From assembly GCA_949752745.1 (NCBI GenBank), contig OX457034.1, forward strand, positions 31,415,544 to 31,479,543: 64,000 bases of DNA, given 5' to 3'. Position numbers and translations under genes: made by a program. The notes beneath the pieces are model-generated. The model was given only the letters and a program-made list of their open reading frames with translations. It made no database searches and had not been told where the DNA came from. The stretch comes from Protula sp. h YS-2021 (lineage: Eukaryota; Annelida; Polychaeta; Sabellida; Serpulidae). Positions 10,301 to 25,900 of this stretch are shown in pieces. Position 1 is the first letter of the stretch; each line of letters starts with the position of its first letter.

Positions 10301-13300
10301 GTAAACCTTTGTAACCATATACATCCTTCATGTTACCAGTTACCAATACAAATATATGTAATGTAAGAAGCTACTAAATTTCAACTTACAATTTAGATGT
10401 TTTCAGCATTTTATTTACAGTAGACTTTGTAAACCTAAATAATTAAAATGTACTTCTATTTCCAGCCGAGTGTGAGATGTGAGAAATAATTCTGGGGTTA
10501 CGGTATATACCGCCAACAACTGGAAAAATAAAAATAAATCAAGGGGTAATGTCATTGAATGTGTGATTTGTTTTAAGAACTACAAAAAGATGTATGTATT
10601 CCATAGGTAAAAATTGTAATTTATTTCTGCATACAAACAATATGTATTTGCACCAATTATCAACTCTAAAGAAATCAGGTATTACACATATACCACCGAC
10701 AAAAATGAAAATCCTGTGACTTTCTCAGTGAATTTGTGATATGGTTCAAGAGTTAGAAAGGAATGTATGTATACCTTTAGTAAAATTTGAACTTTATTTC
10801 TGGATACAAGCAATCGGTAGCTGCAACAAGTATCAACAGAAACAAATCACCAGAAAACATTGATGTAAAAATTCAAAGGTCCAGTACATAATACGGCATA
10901 TCCTCGTCTCGGACATTTGTCGTTGTCATGTATCTGCGCCGTATGTCGAATTATGCTGACACAGTTGACGCCCCACTCTAGCGCTATTACTCTTATATTT
11001 ATGACTTCCTTAAAATCTAAGCGGTTATTGTTGCAAGATCAAAGATTTCAATTTAGTTCGTTCGTTGCATAGACTGCACATCCTAGCTTTTATTTTAGTG
11101 TTAATGCATGTTTAACTGGCCAGTCGTTAACTGGTCAACCGTCAATGATGGATAATGGATTTACAGACATGTCTTGTTATATTTTCCATGTTGATCAAAC
11201 CAACACAGGTTAAACAAGACCCAAACAGTCTGAGAAATCTGATAGATTCACAGCAGGTTATATACAAATAGTGAAAATGGTTAATTTGGTGGATAGGTTA
11301 AATTTTGAAAGTGGAATATCTTTAAAAGTATTGGTGATAGAGAGACGGGGATTTGACGAGGTGATATGGCGAATATGAATTATGTATGATCCAGTAGTGT
11401 TTTTAGGCCATTCTGAGCCCTTTAAATTGCACTTTTACAAAGGCAAAGTTTTCTACAGGCGAGTGTTAAATGAATGGTTTTAAGAACAGCGAGATAGTTT
11501 TTTTATAAATAGATTTGTCTATTTCTTAGTGATTGGATGAATGATCAGATCAGTCCTGGAAAAAACTTCACAATAACTATGTAACTGTTTGATATATTTT
11601 TTTAAAGTAAACCTTTGTAACCATATACATCCTTCATGTTACCAGTTACCAATACAAATATATGTAATGTAAGAAGCTACTAAATTTCAACTTACAATTT
11701 AGATGTTTTCAGCATTTTATTTACAGTAGACTTTGTAAACCTAAATAATTAAAATGTACTTCTATTTCCAGCCGAGTGTGAGATGTGAGAAATAATTCTG
11801 GGGTTACGGTATATACCGCCAACAACTGGAAAAATAAAAATAAATCAAGGGGTAATGTCATTGAATGTGTGATTTGTTTTAAGAACTACAAAAAGATGTA
11901 TGTATTCCATAGGTAAAAATTGTAATTTATTTCTGCATACAAACAATATGTATTTGCACCAATTATCAACTCTAAAGAAATCAGGTATTACACATATACC
12001 ACCGACAAAAATGAAAATCCTGTGACTTTCTCAGTGAATTTGTGATATGGTTCAAGAGTTAGAAAGGAATGTATGTATACCTTTAGTAAAATTTGAACTT
12101 TATTTCTGGATACAAGCAATCGGTAGCTGCAACAAGTATCAACAGAAACAAATCACCAGAAAACATTGATGTAAAAATTCAAAGGTCCAGTACATAATAC
12201 GGCATATCCTCGTCTCGGACATTTGTCGTTGTCATGTATCTGCGCCGTATGTCGAATTATGCTGACACAGTTGACGCCCCACTCTAGCGCTATTACTCTT
12301 ATATTTATGACTTCCTTAAAATCTAAGCGGTTATTGTTGCAAGATCAAAGATTTCAATTTAGTTCGTTCGTTGCATAGACTGCACATCCTAGCTTTTATT
12401 TTAGTGTTAATGCATGTTTAACTGGCCAGTCGTTAACTGGTCAACCGTCAATGATGGATAATGGATTTACAGACACGTCTTGTTATATTTTCCATGTTGA
12501 TCAAACCAACACAGGTTAAACAAGACCCAAACAGTCTGAGAAATCTGATAGATTCACAGCAGGTTATATACAAATAGTGAAAATGGTTAATTTGGTGGAT
12601 ACGTTAAATTTTGAAAGTGGAATATCTTTAAAAGTATTGGTGATAGAGAGACGGGGATTTGACGAGGTGATATGGCGAATATGAATTATGTATGATCCAG
12701 TAGTGTTTTTAGGCCATTCTGAGCCCTTTAAATTGCACTTTTACAAAGGCAAAGTTTTCTACAGGCGAGTGTTAAATGAATGGTTTTAAGAACAGCGAGA
12801 TAGTTTTTTTATAAATAGATTTGTCTATTTCTTAGTGATTGGATGAATGATCAGATCAGTCCTGGAAAAAACTTCACAATAACTATGTAACTGTTTGATA
12901 TATTTTTTTAAAGTAAACCTTTGTAACCATATACATCCTTCATGTTACCAGTTACCAATACAAATATATGTAATGTAAGAAGCTACTAAATTTCAACTTA
13001 CAATTTAGATGTTTTCAGCATTTTATTTACAGTAGACTTTGTAAACCTAAATAATTAAAATGTACTTCTATTTCCAGCCGAGTGTGAGATGTGAGAAATA
13101 ATTCTGGGGTTACGGTATATACCGCCAACAACTGGAAAAATAAAAATAAATCAAGGGGTAATGTCATTGAATGTGTGATTTGTTTTAAGAACTACAAAAA
13201 GATGTATGTATTCCATAGGTAAAAATTGTAATTTATTTCTGCATACAAACAATATGTATTTGCACCAATTATCAACTCTAAAGAAATCAGGTATTACACA

Positions 13301-15184
13301 TATACCACCGACAAAAATGAAAATCCTGTGACTTTCTCAGTGAATTTGTGATATGGTTCAAGAGTTAGAAAGGAATGTATGTATACCTTTAGTAAAATTT
13401 GAACTTTATTTCTGGATACAAGCAATCGGTAGCTGCAACAAGTATCAACAGAAACAAATCACCAGAAAACATTGATGTAAAAATTCAAAGGTCCAGTACA
13501 TAATACGGCATATCCTCGTCTCGGACATTTGTCGTTGTCATGTATCTGCGCCGTATGTCGAATTATGCTGACACAGTTGACGCCCCACTCTAGCGCTATT
13601 ACTCTTATATTTATGACTTCCTTAAAATCTAAGCGGTTATTGTTGCAAGATCAAAGATTTCAATTTAGTTCGTTCGTTGCATAGACTGCACATCCTAGCT
13701 TTTATTTTAGTGTTAATGCATGTTTAACTGGCCAGTCGTTAACTGGTCAACCGTCAATGATGGATAATGGATTTACAGACACGTCTTGTTATATTTTCCA
13801 TGTTGATCAAACCAACACAGGTTAAACAAGACCCAAACAGTCTGAGAAATCTGATAGATTCACAGCAGGTTATATACAAATAGTGAAAATGGTTAATTTG
13901 GTGGATAGGTTAAATTTTGAAAGTGGAATATCTTTAAAAGTATTGGTGATAGAGAGACGGGGATTTGACGAGGTGATATGGCGAATATGAATTATGTATG
14001 ATCCAGTAGTGTTTTTAGGCCATTCTGAGCCCTTTAAATTGCACTTTTACAAAGGCAAAGTTTTCTACAGGCGAGTGTTAAATGAATGGTTTTAAGAACA
14101 GCGAGATAGTTTTTTTATAAATAGATTTGTCTATTTCTTAGTGATTGGATGAATGATCAGATCAGTCCTGGAAAAAACTTCACAATAACTATGTAACTGT
14201 TTGATATATTTTTTTAAAGTAAACCTTTGTAACCATATACATCCTTCATGTTACCAGTTACCAATACAAATATATGTAATGTAAGAAGCTACTAAATTTC
14301 AACTTACAATTTAGATGTTTTCAGCATTTTATTTACAGTAGACTTTGTAAACCTAAATAATTAAAATGTACTTCTATTTCCAGCCGAGTGTGAGATGTGA
14401 GAAATAATTCTGGGGTTACGGTATATACCGCCAACAACTGGAAAAATAAAAATAAATCAAGGGGTAATGTCATTGAATGTGTGATTTGTTTTAAGAACTA
14501 CAAAAAGATGTATGTATTCCATAGGTAAAAATTGTAATTTATTTCTGCATACAAACAATATGTATTTGCACCAATTATCAACTCTAAAGAAATCAGGTAT
14601 TACACATATACCACCGACAAAAATGAAAATCCTGTGACTTTCTCAGTGAATTTGTGATATGGTTCAAGAGTTAGAAAGGAATGTATGTATACCTTTAGTA
14701 AAATTTGAACTTTATTTCTGGATACAAGCAATCGGTAGCTGCAACAAGTATCAACAGAAACAAATCACCAGAAAACATTGATGTAAAAATTCAAAGGTCC
14801 AGTACATAATACGGCATATCCTCGTCTCGGACATTTGTCGTTGTCATGTATCTGCGCCGTATGTCGAATTATGCTGACACAGTTGACGCCCCACTCTAGC
14901 GCTATTACTCTTATATTTATGACTTCCTTAAAATCTAAGCGGTTATTGTTGCAAGATCAAAGATTTCAATTTAGTTCGTTCGTTGCATAGACTGCACATC
15001 CTAGCTTTTATTTTAGTGTTAATGCATGTTTAACTGGCCAGTCGTTAACTGGTCAACCGTCAATGATGGATAATGGATTTACAGACATGTCTTGTTATAT
15101 TTTCCATGTTGATCAAACCAACACAGGTTAAACAAGACCCAAACAGTCTGAGAAATCTGATAGATTCACAGCAGGTTATATACA
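7350..15184 (+). repeat. B3-B8, run of six B blocks
   Basis: Block starts: 7350, 8655, 9961, 11267, 12573, 13879. B3 is 1,305 bp (six-T run); the others are 1,306 bp. B3 follows A3 and has the post-A start GTGAAAGTGG; B4-B8 start with GTGAAAATGG. Start/end markers (GATACG or GATAGG; GACACG or GACATG) read GG/CG, CG/CG, GG/TG, GG/CG, CG/CG, GG/TG, which is two successive trimers with the same pattern. Confidence 0.95.
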
Positions 15185-16977
15185 ATTCCAGTGACATTGA
15201 AAAATGGTGTGTAAAATTACTGATAGAGAATTGAATTGGATAGAGCATTGGTTCGGTAAGCCGAAGGTCCCGAGTTCGACTCCAGCTCGGGGCGGCATGC
15301 AGGGAATTGACATTTGCTCAAATTGCCTTGGCTAAGCAAATACAGTAGATAAGATCACCTATGAAGGAATTTAAAGTTGACGCCCACTTAGCGTTTCAGC
15401 CATCCCTTAAAAAACATTTTAGAAAGAAGTTAGTTTGGGCATCGTCCAATGACTTTCTTTATTTGAGTTGCCAAAGTCAATAAAATTATTTATTTTTAAA
15501 CGATCAAAAGTTTCAGGGAGTGAACTCTGTAAAAAAAAAAAAAAAAAAAAAAAAACATAGGTTTTGCCTGTAACACTTTGGTCCCTTTTTATTCTATATT
15601 GATATTGAATGTTTCAAGTCAAACCGTAAACAAGAGGAAAAAAGTGTAAGCAACGCCTGTTTTGAAAGATTTACAATGCAGCAATAAATGTTGCAATCAC
15701 TCACTTTTTCCCACACCACAATCCAATTCAGATGGGAAGGTATGTAGTTTATAAACAGGCTCGAGCATCCATACAGATAGTGCTGTGCAGGTTATGGCAG
15801 TAATACAGTTGGCTGAAAGTTGGCTCGGGAGTGCGAGGGCGTAAGCGTTCCGGTGTTCTTCGGGACCCGGTGGATCGAGCTGGAACTCGGCTGTAGAAAG
15901 GCGAAAGGCGGCGTAAAACCCGCCCGGTATGCCGAAGCCCCGCCACTGACCAATGCACACTGTGGTTGATCATTGACGGTGGCTGGGGTGGCCGTATATA
16001 CGTCAGGCTTCTGGCAGCAAGCCATAATATATATCCTGCACTGCACGCTTCACTTTTTGTTTTTTTTTTACCTTTGATTATGTTTTATTTTATCCAAGAG
16101 GTAGGTTATTGTTTCTACTTCATACAAAACTTATGCAAGATTTAATCATATTTTATTGCTGGTGCATGCACATAGAAGGCTCTAGAATATGCACAACAGT
16201 ATTCCACACTCCTCTAGTATCGCTTGTTCAATGCTCTTTCAATCCAACTGGACAATCAAAAGCTGTGCGTCTCACACTTCTTGATCTCTCTCACACTGCT
16301 TGATCTCTTCAATCATGGCATTCTACCTACGTCAGTTGCAGAGTTACTTCGGGATTGAAGGCACAGAGTACGATCGTTGTACCTTACTAAGATCGAGGAT
16401 GTATATTCAGACACCGTAATATCATACTGAATTTTACTTCAGGTTTTAAACAAATATTAAGTAGTCTTAAAACTGTTTGATTTTACATACACCGTTTATA
16501 AGAGAATGACATTGAAGCATTAACTTTGGCCATTTTTTCTATCTTAAACCATTTCAAAGAGAATAAAATACTCAGACAAAAGTACAGATGCTCAATAATC
16601 TTTCAGATCAAGGCAGATCGATGAACTTTCTAAAATACATAAACCTATTTTATTGCTAAACATTAAAATATCTGCAATAAAGAAAATTTTAATGGTTATA
16701 AAAGTAAGATTGTAATGTGTGGATAAGTTTGTACAGTGTAGCTAAAGTGAAAAGGTGGTAGTAGAATTTGCAAAGTGGGGATACCTGCTTGACCTCTTCC
16801 GAGGATCATAATTTTAAAACTGATCTATGTGAAAATAAAAGAAGAAAGTTAATTTTCCTTGGAAAATAATAAAAAGTCAAATATATTGTACTTGCGATTG
16901 AAGAAAAATGGGCACGGTTGGGGAGAGGAAGAGCAAAGGAAGACGGATGTATGTAAATGTCTTGAGTAATAATGTGA
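15185..16977 (+). repeat. A4, complete block A
   Basis: 1,793 bp and the first copy of the right subfamily (CTTCTGGCAG, TATCGCTTG, ATCCAAGAGG). It has nine T instead of eight before ACCTTTGATT, which breaks the 109-codon frame found in other copies and leaves only a 64-codon remnant from 16109. Its tRNA-like head has the GGTCCC form. Confidence 0.95.
15233..15555 (+). mobile_element. tRNA-derived SINE-like element in A4
   Basis: Head at 15233-15293 with GAAGGTCCC, closer to the usual tRNA variable-loop sequence than the A2/A3 form; pure A25 tail at 15531-15555. Confidence 0.6.
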
Positions 16978-19900
16978 AATAGTGAAAGTGGTTAATTTGG
17001 TGGATAGGTTAAATTTTGAAAGTGGAATATCTTTAAAAGTATTGGTGATAGAGAGACGGGGATTTGACGAGGTGATATGGCGAATATGAATTATGTATGA
17101 TCCAGTAGTGTTTTTAGGCCAGTCTGAGCCCTTTAAATTGCACTTTTACAAAGGCAAAGTTTTCTACAAGCGAGTGTTAAATGAATGGTTTTAAGAACAG
17201 CGAGATAGTTTTTTTATAAATAGATTTGTCTATTTCTTAGTGATTGGATGAATGATCAGATCAGTCCTGGAAAAAACTTCACAATAACTATGTAACTGTT
17301 TGATATATTTTTTTAAAGTAAACCTTTGTAACCATATACATCCTTCATGTTACCAGTTACCAATACAAATATATGTAATGTAAGAAGCTACTAAATTTCA
17401 ACTTACAATTTAGATGTTTTCAGCATTTTATTTACAGTAGACTTTGTAAACCTAAATAATTAAAATGTACTTCTATTTCCAGCCGAGTGTGAGATGTGAG
17501 AAATATTTCTGGGGTTACGGTATATACCGCCAACAACTGGAAAAATAAAAATAAATCAAGGGGTAATGTCATTGAATGTGTGATTTGTTTTAAGAACTAC
17601 AAAAAGATGTATGTATTCCATAGGTAAAAATTGTAATTTATTTCTGCATACAAACAATATGTATTTGCACCAATTATCAACTCTAAAGAAATCAGGTATT
17701 ACACATATACCACCGACAAAAATGAAAATCCTGTGACTTTCTCAGTGAATTTGTGATATGGTTCAAGAGTTAGAAAGGAATGTATGTATACCTTTAGTAA
17801 AATTTGAACTTTATTTCTGGATACAAGCAATCGTTAGCTGCAACAAGTATCAACAGAAACAAATCACCAGAAAACATTGATGTAAAAATTCAAAGGTCCA
17901 GTACATAATACGGCATATCCTCGTCTCGGACATTTGTCGTTGTCATGTATCTGCGCCGTATGTCGAATTATGCTGACACAGTTGACGCCCCACTCTAGCG
18001 CTATTACTCTTATATTTATGACTTCCTTAAAATCTAAGCGGTTATTGTTGCAAGATCAAAGATTTCAATTTAGTTCGTTCGTTGCATAGACTGCACATCC
18101 TAGCTTTTATTTTAGTGTTAATGCATGTTTAACTGGCCAGTCGTTAACTGGTCAACCGTCAATGATGGATAATGGATTTACAGACACGTCTTGTTATATT
18201 TTCCATGTTGATCAAACCAACACAGGTTAAACAAGACCCAAACAGTCTGAGAAATCTGATAGATTCACAGCAGGTTATATACAAATAGTGAAAATGGTTA
18301 ATTTGGTGGATACGTTAAATTTTGAAAGTGGAATATCTTTAAAAGTATTGGTGATAGAGAGACGGGGATTTGACGAGGTGATATGGCGAATATGAATTAT
18401 GTATGATCCAGTAGTGTTTTTAGGCCATTCTGAGCCCTTTAAATTGCACTTTTACAAAGGCAAAGTTTTCTACAGGCGAGTGTTAAATGAATGGTTTTAA
18501 GAACAGCGAGATAGTATTTTTATAAATAGATTTGTCTATTTCTTAGTGATTGGATGAATGATCAGATCAGTCCTGGAAAAAACTTCACAATAACTATGTA
18601 ACTGTTTGATATATTTTTTTAAAGTAAACCTTTGTAACCATATACATCCTTCATGTTACCAGTTACCAATACAAATATATGTAATGTAAGAAGCTACTAA
18701 ATTTCAACTTACAATTTAGATGTTTTCAGCATTTTATTTACAGTAGACTTTGTAAACCTAAATAATTAAAATGTACTTCTATTTCCAGCCGAGTGTGAGA
18801 TGTGAGAAATAATTCTGGGTTACGGTATATACCGCCAACAACTGGAAAAATAAAAATAAATCAAGGGGTAATGTCATTGAATGTGTGATTTGTTTTAAGA
18901 ACTACAAAAAGATGTATGTATTCCATAGGTAAAAATTGTAATTTATTTCTGCATACAAACAATATGTATTTGCACCAATTATCAACTCTAAAGAAATCAG
19001 GTATTACACATATACCACCGACAAAAATGAAAATCCTGTGACTTTCTCAGTGAATTTGTGATATGGTTCAAGAGTTAGAAAGGAATGTATGTATACCTTT
19101 AGTAAAATTTGAACTTTATTTCTGGATACAAGCAATCGTTAGCTGCAACAAGTATCAACAGAAACAAATCACCAGAAAACATTGATGTAAAAATTCAAAG
19201 GTCCAGTACATAATACGGCATATCCTCGTCTCGGACATTTGTCGTTGTCATGTATCTGCGCCGTATGTCGAATTATGCTGACACAGTTGACGCCCCACTC
19301 TAGCGCTATTACTCTTATATTTATGACTTCCTTAAAATCTAAGCGGTTATTGTTGCAAGATCAAAGATTTCAATTTAGTTCGTTCGTTGCATAGACTGCA
19401 CATCCTAGCTTTTATTTTAGTGTTAATGCATGTTTAACTGGCCAGTCGTTAACTGGTCAACCGTCAATGATGGATAATGGATTTACAGACACGTCTTGTT
19501 ATATTTTCCATGTTGATCAAACCAACACAGGTTAAACAAGACCCAAACAGTCTGAGAAATCTGATAGATTCACAGCAGGTTATATACAAATAGTGAAAAT
19601 GGTTAATTTGGTGGATACGTTAAATTTTGAAAGTGGAATATCTTTAAAAGTATTGGTGATAGAGAGACGGGGATTTGACGAGGTGATATGGCGAATATGA
19701 ATTATGTATGATCCAGTAGTGTTTTTAGGCCATTCTGAGCCCTTTAAATTGCACTTTTACAAAGGCAAAGTTTTCTACAGGCGAGTGTTAAATGAATGGT
19801 TTTAAGAACAGCGAGATAGTTTTTTTATAAATAGATTTGTCTATTTCTTAGTGATTGGATGAATGATCAGATCAGTCCTGGAAAAAACTTCACAATAACT

Positions 19901-22900
19901 ATGTAACTGTTTGATATATTTTTTTAAAGTAAACCTTTGTAACCATATACATCCTTCATGTTACCAGTTACCAATACAAATATATGTAATGTAAGAAGCT
20001 ACTAAATTTCAACTTACAATTTAGATGTTTTCAGCATTTTATTTACAGTAGACTTTGTAAACCTAAATAATTAAAATGTACTTCTATTTCCAGCCGAGTG
20101 TGAGATGTGAGAAATAATTCTGGGGTTACGGTATATACCGCCAACAACTGGAAAAATAAAAATAAATCAAGGGGTAATGTCATTGAATGTGTGATTTGTT
20201 TTAAGAACTACAAAAAGATGTATGTATTCCATAGGTAAAAATTGTAATTTATTTCTGCATACAAACAATATGTATTTGCACCAATTATCAACTCTAAAGA
20301 AATCAGGTATTACACATATACCACCGACAAAAATGAAAATCCTGTGACTTTCTCAGTGAATTTGTGATATGGTTCAAGAGTTAGAAAGGAATGTATGTAT
20401 ACCTTTAGTAAAATTTGAACTTTATTTCTGGATACAAGCAATCGTTAGCTGCAACAAGTATCAACAGAAACAAATCACCAGAAAACATTGATGTAAAAAT
20501 TCAAAGGTCCAGTACATAATACGGCATATCCTCGTCTCGGACATTTGTCGTTGTCATGTATCTGCGCCGTATGTCGAATTATGCTGACACAGTTGACGCC
20601 CCACTCTAGCGCTATTACTCTTATATTTATGACTTCCTTAAAATCTAAGCGGTTATTGTTGCAAGATCAAAGATTTCAATTTAGTTCGTTCGTTGCATAG
20701 ACTGCACATCCTAGCTTTTATTTTAGTGTTAATGCATGTTTAACTGGCCAGTCGTTAACTGGTCAACCGTCAATGATGGATAATGGATTTACAGACACGT
20801 CTTGTTATATTTTCCATGTTGATCAAACCAACACAGGTTAAACAAGACCCAAACAGTCTGAGAAATCTGATAGATTCACAGCAGGTTATATACAAATAGT
20901 GAAAATGGTTAATTTGGTGGATACGTTAAATTTTGAAAGTGGAATATCTTTAAAAGTATTGGTGATAGAGAGACGGGGATTTGACGAGGTGATATGGCGA
21001 ATATGAATTATGTATGATCCAGTAGTGTTTTTAGGCCATTCTGAGCCCTTTAAATTGCACTTTTACAAAGGCAAAGTTTTCTACAGGCGAGTGTTAAATG
21101 AATGGTTTTAAGAACAGCGAGATAGTATTTTTATAAATAGATTTGTCTATTTCTTAGTGATTGGATGAATGATCAGATCAGTCCTGGAAAAAACTTCACA
21201 ATAACTATGTAACTGTTTGATATATTTTTTTAAAGTAAACCTTTGTAACCATATACATCCTTCATGTTACCAGTTACCAATACAAATATATGTAATGTAA
21301 GAAGCTACTAAATTTCAACTTACAATTTAGATGTTTTCAGCATTTTATTTACAGTAGACTTTGTAAACCTAAATAATTAAAATGTACTTCTATTTCCAGC
21401 CGAGTGTGAGATGTGAGAAATAATTCTGGGGTTACGGTATATACCGCCAACAACTGGAAAAATAAAAATAAATCAAGGGGTAATGTCATTGAATGTGTGA
21501 TTTGTTTTAAGAACTACAAAAAGATGTATGTATTCCATAGGTAAAAATTGTAATTTATTTCTGCATACAAACAATATGTATTTGCACCAATTATCAACTC
21601 TAAAGAAATCAGGTATTACACATATACCACCGACAAAAATGAAAATCCTGTGACTTTCTCAGTGAATTTGTGATATGGTTCAAGAGTTAGAAAGGAATGT
21701 ATGTATACCTTTAGTAAAATTTGAACTTTATTTCTGGATACAAGCAATCGTTAGCTGCAACAAGTATCAACAGAAACAAATCACCAGAAAACATTGATGT
21801 AAAAATTCAAAGGTCCAGTACATAATACGGCATATCCTCGTCTCGGACATTTGTCGTTGTCATGTATCTGCGCCGTATGTCGAATTATGCTGACACAGTT
21901 GACGCCCCACTCTAGCGCTATTACTCTTATATTTATGACTTCCTTAAAATCTAAGCGGTTATTGTTGCAAGATCAAAGATTTCAATTTAGTTCGTTCGTT
22001 GCATAGACTGCACATCCTAGCTTTTATTTTAGTGTTAATGCATGTTTAACTGGCCAGTCGTTAACTGGTCAACCGTCAATGATGGATAATGGATTTACAG
22101 ACACGTCTTGTTATATTTTCCATGTTGATCAAACCAACACAGGTTAAACAAGACCCAAACAGTCTGAGAAATCTGATAGATTCACAGCAGGTTATATACA
22201 AATAGTGAAAATGGTTAATTTGGTGGATACGTTAAATTTTGAAAGTGGAATATCTTTAAAAGTATTGGTGATAGAGAGACGGGGATTTGACGAGGTGATA
22301 TGGCGAATATGAATTATGTATGATCCAGTAGTGTTTTTAGGCCATTCTGAGCCCTTTAAATTGCACTTTTACAAAGGCAAAGTTTTCTACAGGCGAGTGT
22401 TAAATGAATGGTTTTAAGAACAGCGAGATAGTTTTTTTATAAATAGATTTGTCTATTTCTTAGTGATTGGATGAATGATCAGATCAGTCCTGGAAAAAAC
22501 TTCACAATAACTATGTAACTGTTTGATATATTTTTTTAAAGTAAACCTTTGTAACCATATACATCCTTCATGTTACCAGTTACCAATACAAATATATGTA
22601 ATGTAAGAAGCTACTAAATTTCAACTTACAATTTAGATGTTTTCAGCATTTTATTTACAGTAGACTTTGTAAACCTAAATAATTAAAATGTACTTCTATT
22701 TCCAGCCGAGTGTGAGATGTGAGAAATAATTCTGGGGTTACGGTATATACCGCCAACAACTGGAAAAATAAAAATAAATCAAGGGGTAATGTCATTGAAT
22801 GTGTGATTTGTTTTAAGAACTACAAAAAGATGTATGTATTCCATAGGTAAAAATTGTAATTTATTTCTGCATACAAACAATATGTATTTGCACCAATTAT

Positions 22901-25900
22901 CAACTCTAAAGAAATCAGGTATTACACATATACCACCGACAAAAATGAAAATCCTGTGACTTTCTCAGTGAATTTGTGATATGGTTCAAGAGTTAGAAAG
23001 GAATGTATGTATACCTTTAGTAAAATTTGAACTTTATTTCTGGATACAAGCAATCGTTAGCTGCAACAAGTATCAACAGAAACAAATCACCAGAAAACAT
23101 TGATGTAAAAATTCAAAGGTCCAGTACATAATACGGCATATCCTCGTCTCGGACATTTGTCGTTGTCATGTATCTGCGCCGTATGTCGAATTATGCTGAC
23201 ACAGTTGACGCCCCACTCTAGCGCTATTACTCTTATATTTATGACTTCCTTAAAATCTAAGCGGTTATTGTTGCAAGATCAAAGATTTCAATTTAGTTCG
23301 TTCGTTGCATAGACTGCACATCCTAGCTTTTATTTTAGTGTTAATGCATGTTTAACTGGCCAGTCGTTAACTGGTCAACCGTCAATGATGGATAATGGAT
23401 TTACAGACACGTCTTGTTATATTTTCCATGTTGATCAAACCAACACAGGTTAAACAAGACCCAAACAGTCTGAGAAATCTGATAGATTCACAGCAGGTTA
23501 TATACAAATAGTGAAAATGGTTAATTTGGTGGATACGTTAAATTTTGAAAGTGGAATATCTTTAAAAGTATTGGTGATAGAGAGACGGGGATTTGACGAG
23601 GTGATATGGCGAATATGAATTATGTATGATCCAGTAGTGTTTTTAGGCCATTCTGAGCCCTTTAAATTGCACTTTTACAAAGGCAAAGTTTTCTACAGGC
23701 GAGTGTTAAATGAATGGTTTTAAGAACAGCGAGATAGTATTTTTATAAATAGATTTGTCTATTTCTTAGTGATTGGATGAATGATCAGATCAGTCCTGGA
23801 AAAAACTTCACAATAACTATGTAACTGTTTGATATATTTTTTTAAAGTAAACCTTTGTAACCATATACATCCTTCATGTTACCAGTTACCAATACAAATA
23901 TATGTAATGTAAGAAGCTACTAAATTTCAACTTACAATTTAGATGTTTTCAGCATTTTATTTACAGTAGACTTTGTAAACCTAAATAATTAAAATGTACT
24001 TCTATTTCCAGCCGAGTGTGAGATGTGAGAAATAATTCTGGGGTTACGGTATATACCGCCAACAACTGGAAAAATAAAAATAAATCAAGGGGTAATGTCA
24101 TTGAATGTGTGATTTGTTTTAAGAACTACAAAAAGATGTATGTATTCCATAGGTAAAAATTGTAATTTATTTCTGCATACAAACAATATGTATTTGCACC
24201 AATTATCAACTCTAAAGAAATCAGGTATTACACATATACCACCGACAAAAATGAAAATCCTGTGACTTTCTCAGTGAATTTGTGATATGGTTCAAGAGTT
24301 AGAAAGGAATGTATGTATACCTTTAGTAAAATTTGAACTTTATTTCTGGATACAAGCAATCGTTAGCTGCAACAAGTATCAACAGAAACAAATCACCAGA
24401 AAACATTGATGTAAAAATTCAAAGGTCCAGTACATAATACGGCATATCCTCGTCTCGGACATTTGTCGTTGTCATGTATCTGCGCCGTATGTCGAATTAT
24501 GCTGACACAGTTGACGCCCCACTCTAGCGCTATTACTCTTATATTTATGACTTCCTTAAAATCTAAGCGGTTATTGTTGCAAGATCAAAGATTTCAATTT
24601 AGTTCGTTCGTTGCATAGACTGCACATCCTAGCTTTTATTTTAGTGTTAATGCATGTTTAACTGGCCAGTCGTTAACTGGTCAACCGTCAATGATGGATA
24701 ATGGATTTACAGACACGTCTTGTTATATTTTCCATGTTGATCAAACCAACACAGGTTAAACAAGACCCAAACAGTCTGAGAAATCTGATAGATTCACAGC
24801 AGGTTATATACAAATAGTGAAAATGGTTAATTTGGTGGATACGTTAAATTTTGAAAGTGGAATATCTTTAAAAGTATTGGTGATAGAGAGACGGGGATTT
24901 GACGAGGTGATATGGCGAATATGAATTATGTATGATCCAGTAGTGTTTTTAGGCCATTCTGAGCCCTTTAAATTGCACTTTTACAAAGGCAAAGTTTTCT
25001 ACAGGCGAGTGTTAAATGAATGGTTTTAAGAACAGCGAGATAGTTTTTTTATAAATAGATTTGTCTATTTCTTAGTGATTGGATGAATGATCAGATCAGT
25101 CCTGGAAAAAACTTCACAATAACTATGTAACTGTTTGATATATTTTTTTAAAGTAAACCTTTGTAACCATATACATCCTTCATGTTACCAGTTACCAATA
25201 CAAATATATGTAATGTAAGAAGCTACTAAATTTCAACTTACAATTTAGATGTTTTCAGCATTTTATTTACAGTAGACTTTGTAAACCTAAATAATTAAAA
25301 TGTACTTCTATTTCCAGCCGAGTGTGAGATGTGAGAAATAATTCTGGGGTTACGGTATATACCGCCAACAACTGGAAAAATAAAAATAAATCAAGGGGTA
25401 ATGTCATTGAATGTGTGATTTGTTTTAAGAACTACAAAAAGATGTATGTATTCCATAGGTAAAAATTGTAATTTATTTCTGCATACAAACAATATGTATT
25501 TGCACCAATTATCAACTCTAAAGAAATCAGGTATTACACATATACCACCGACAAAAATGAAAATCCTGTGACTTTCTCAGTGAATTTGTGATATGGTTCA
25601 AGAGTTAGAAAGGAATGTATGTATACCTTTAGTAAAATTTGAACTTTATTTCTGGATACAAGCAATCGTTAGCTGCAACAAGTATCAACAGAAACAAATC
25701 ACCAGAAAACATTGATGTAAAAATTCAAAGGTCCAGTACATAATACGGCATATCCTCGTCTCGGACATTTGTCGTTGTCATGTATCTGCGCCGTATGTCG
25801 AATTATGCTGACACAGTTGACGCCCCACTCTAGCGCTATTACTCTTATATTTATGACTTCCTTAAAATCTAAGCGGTTATTGTTGCAAGATCAAAGATTT

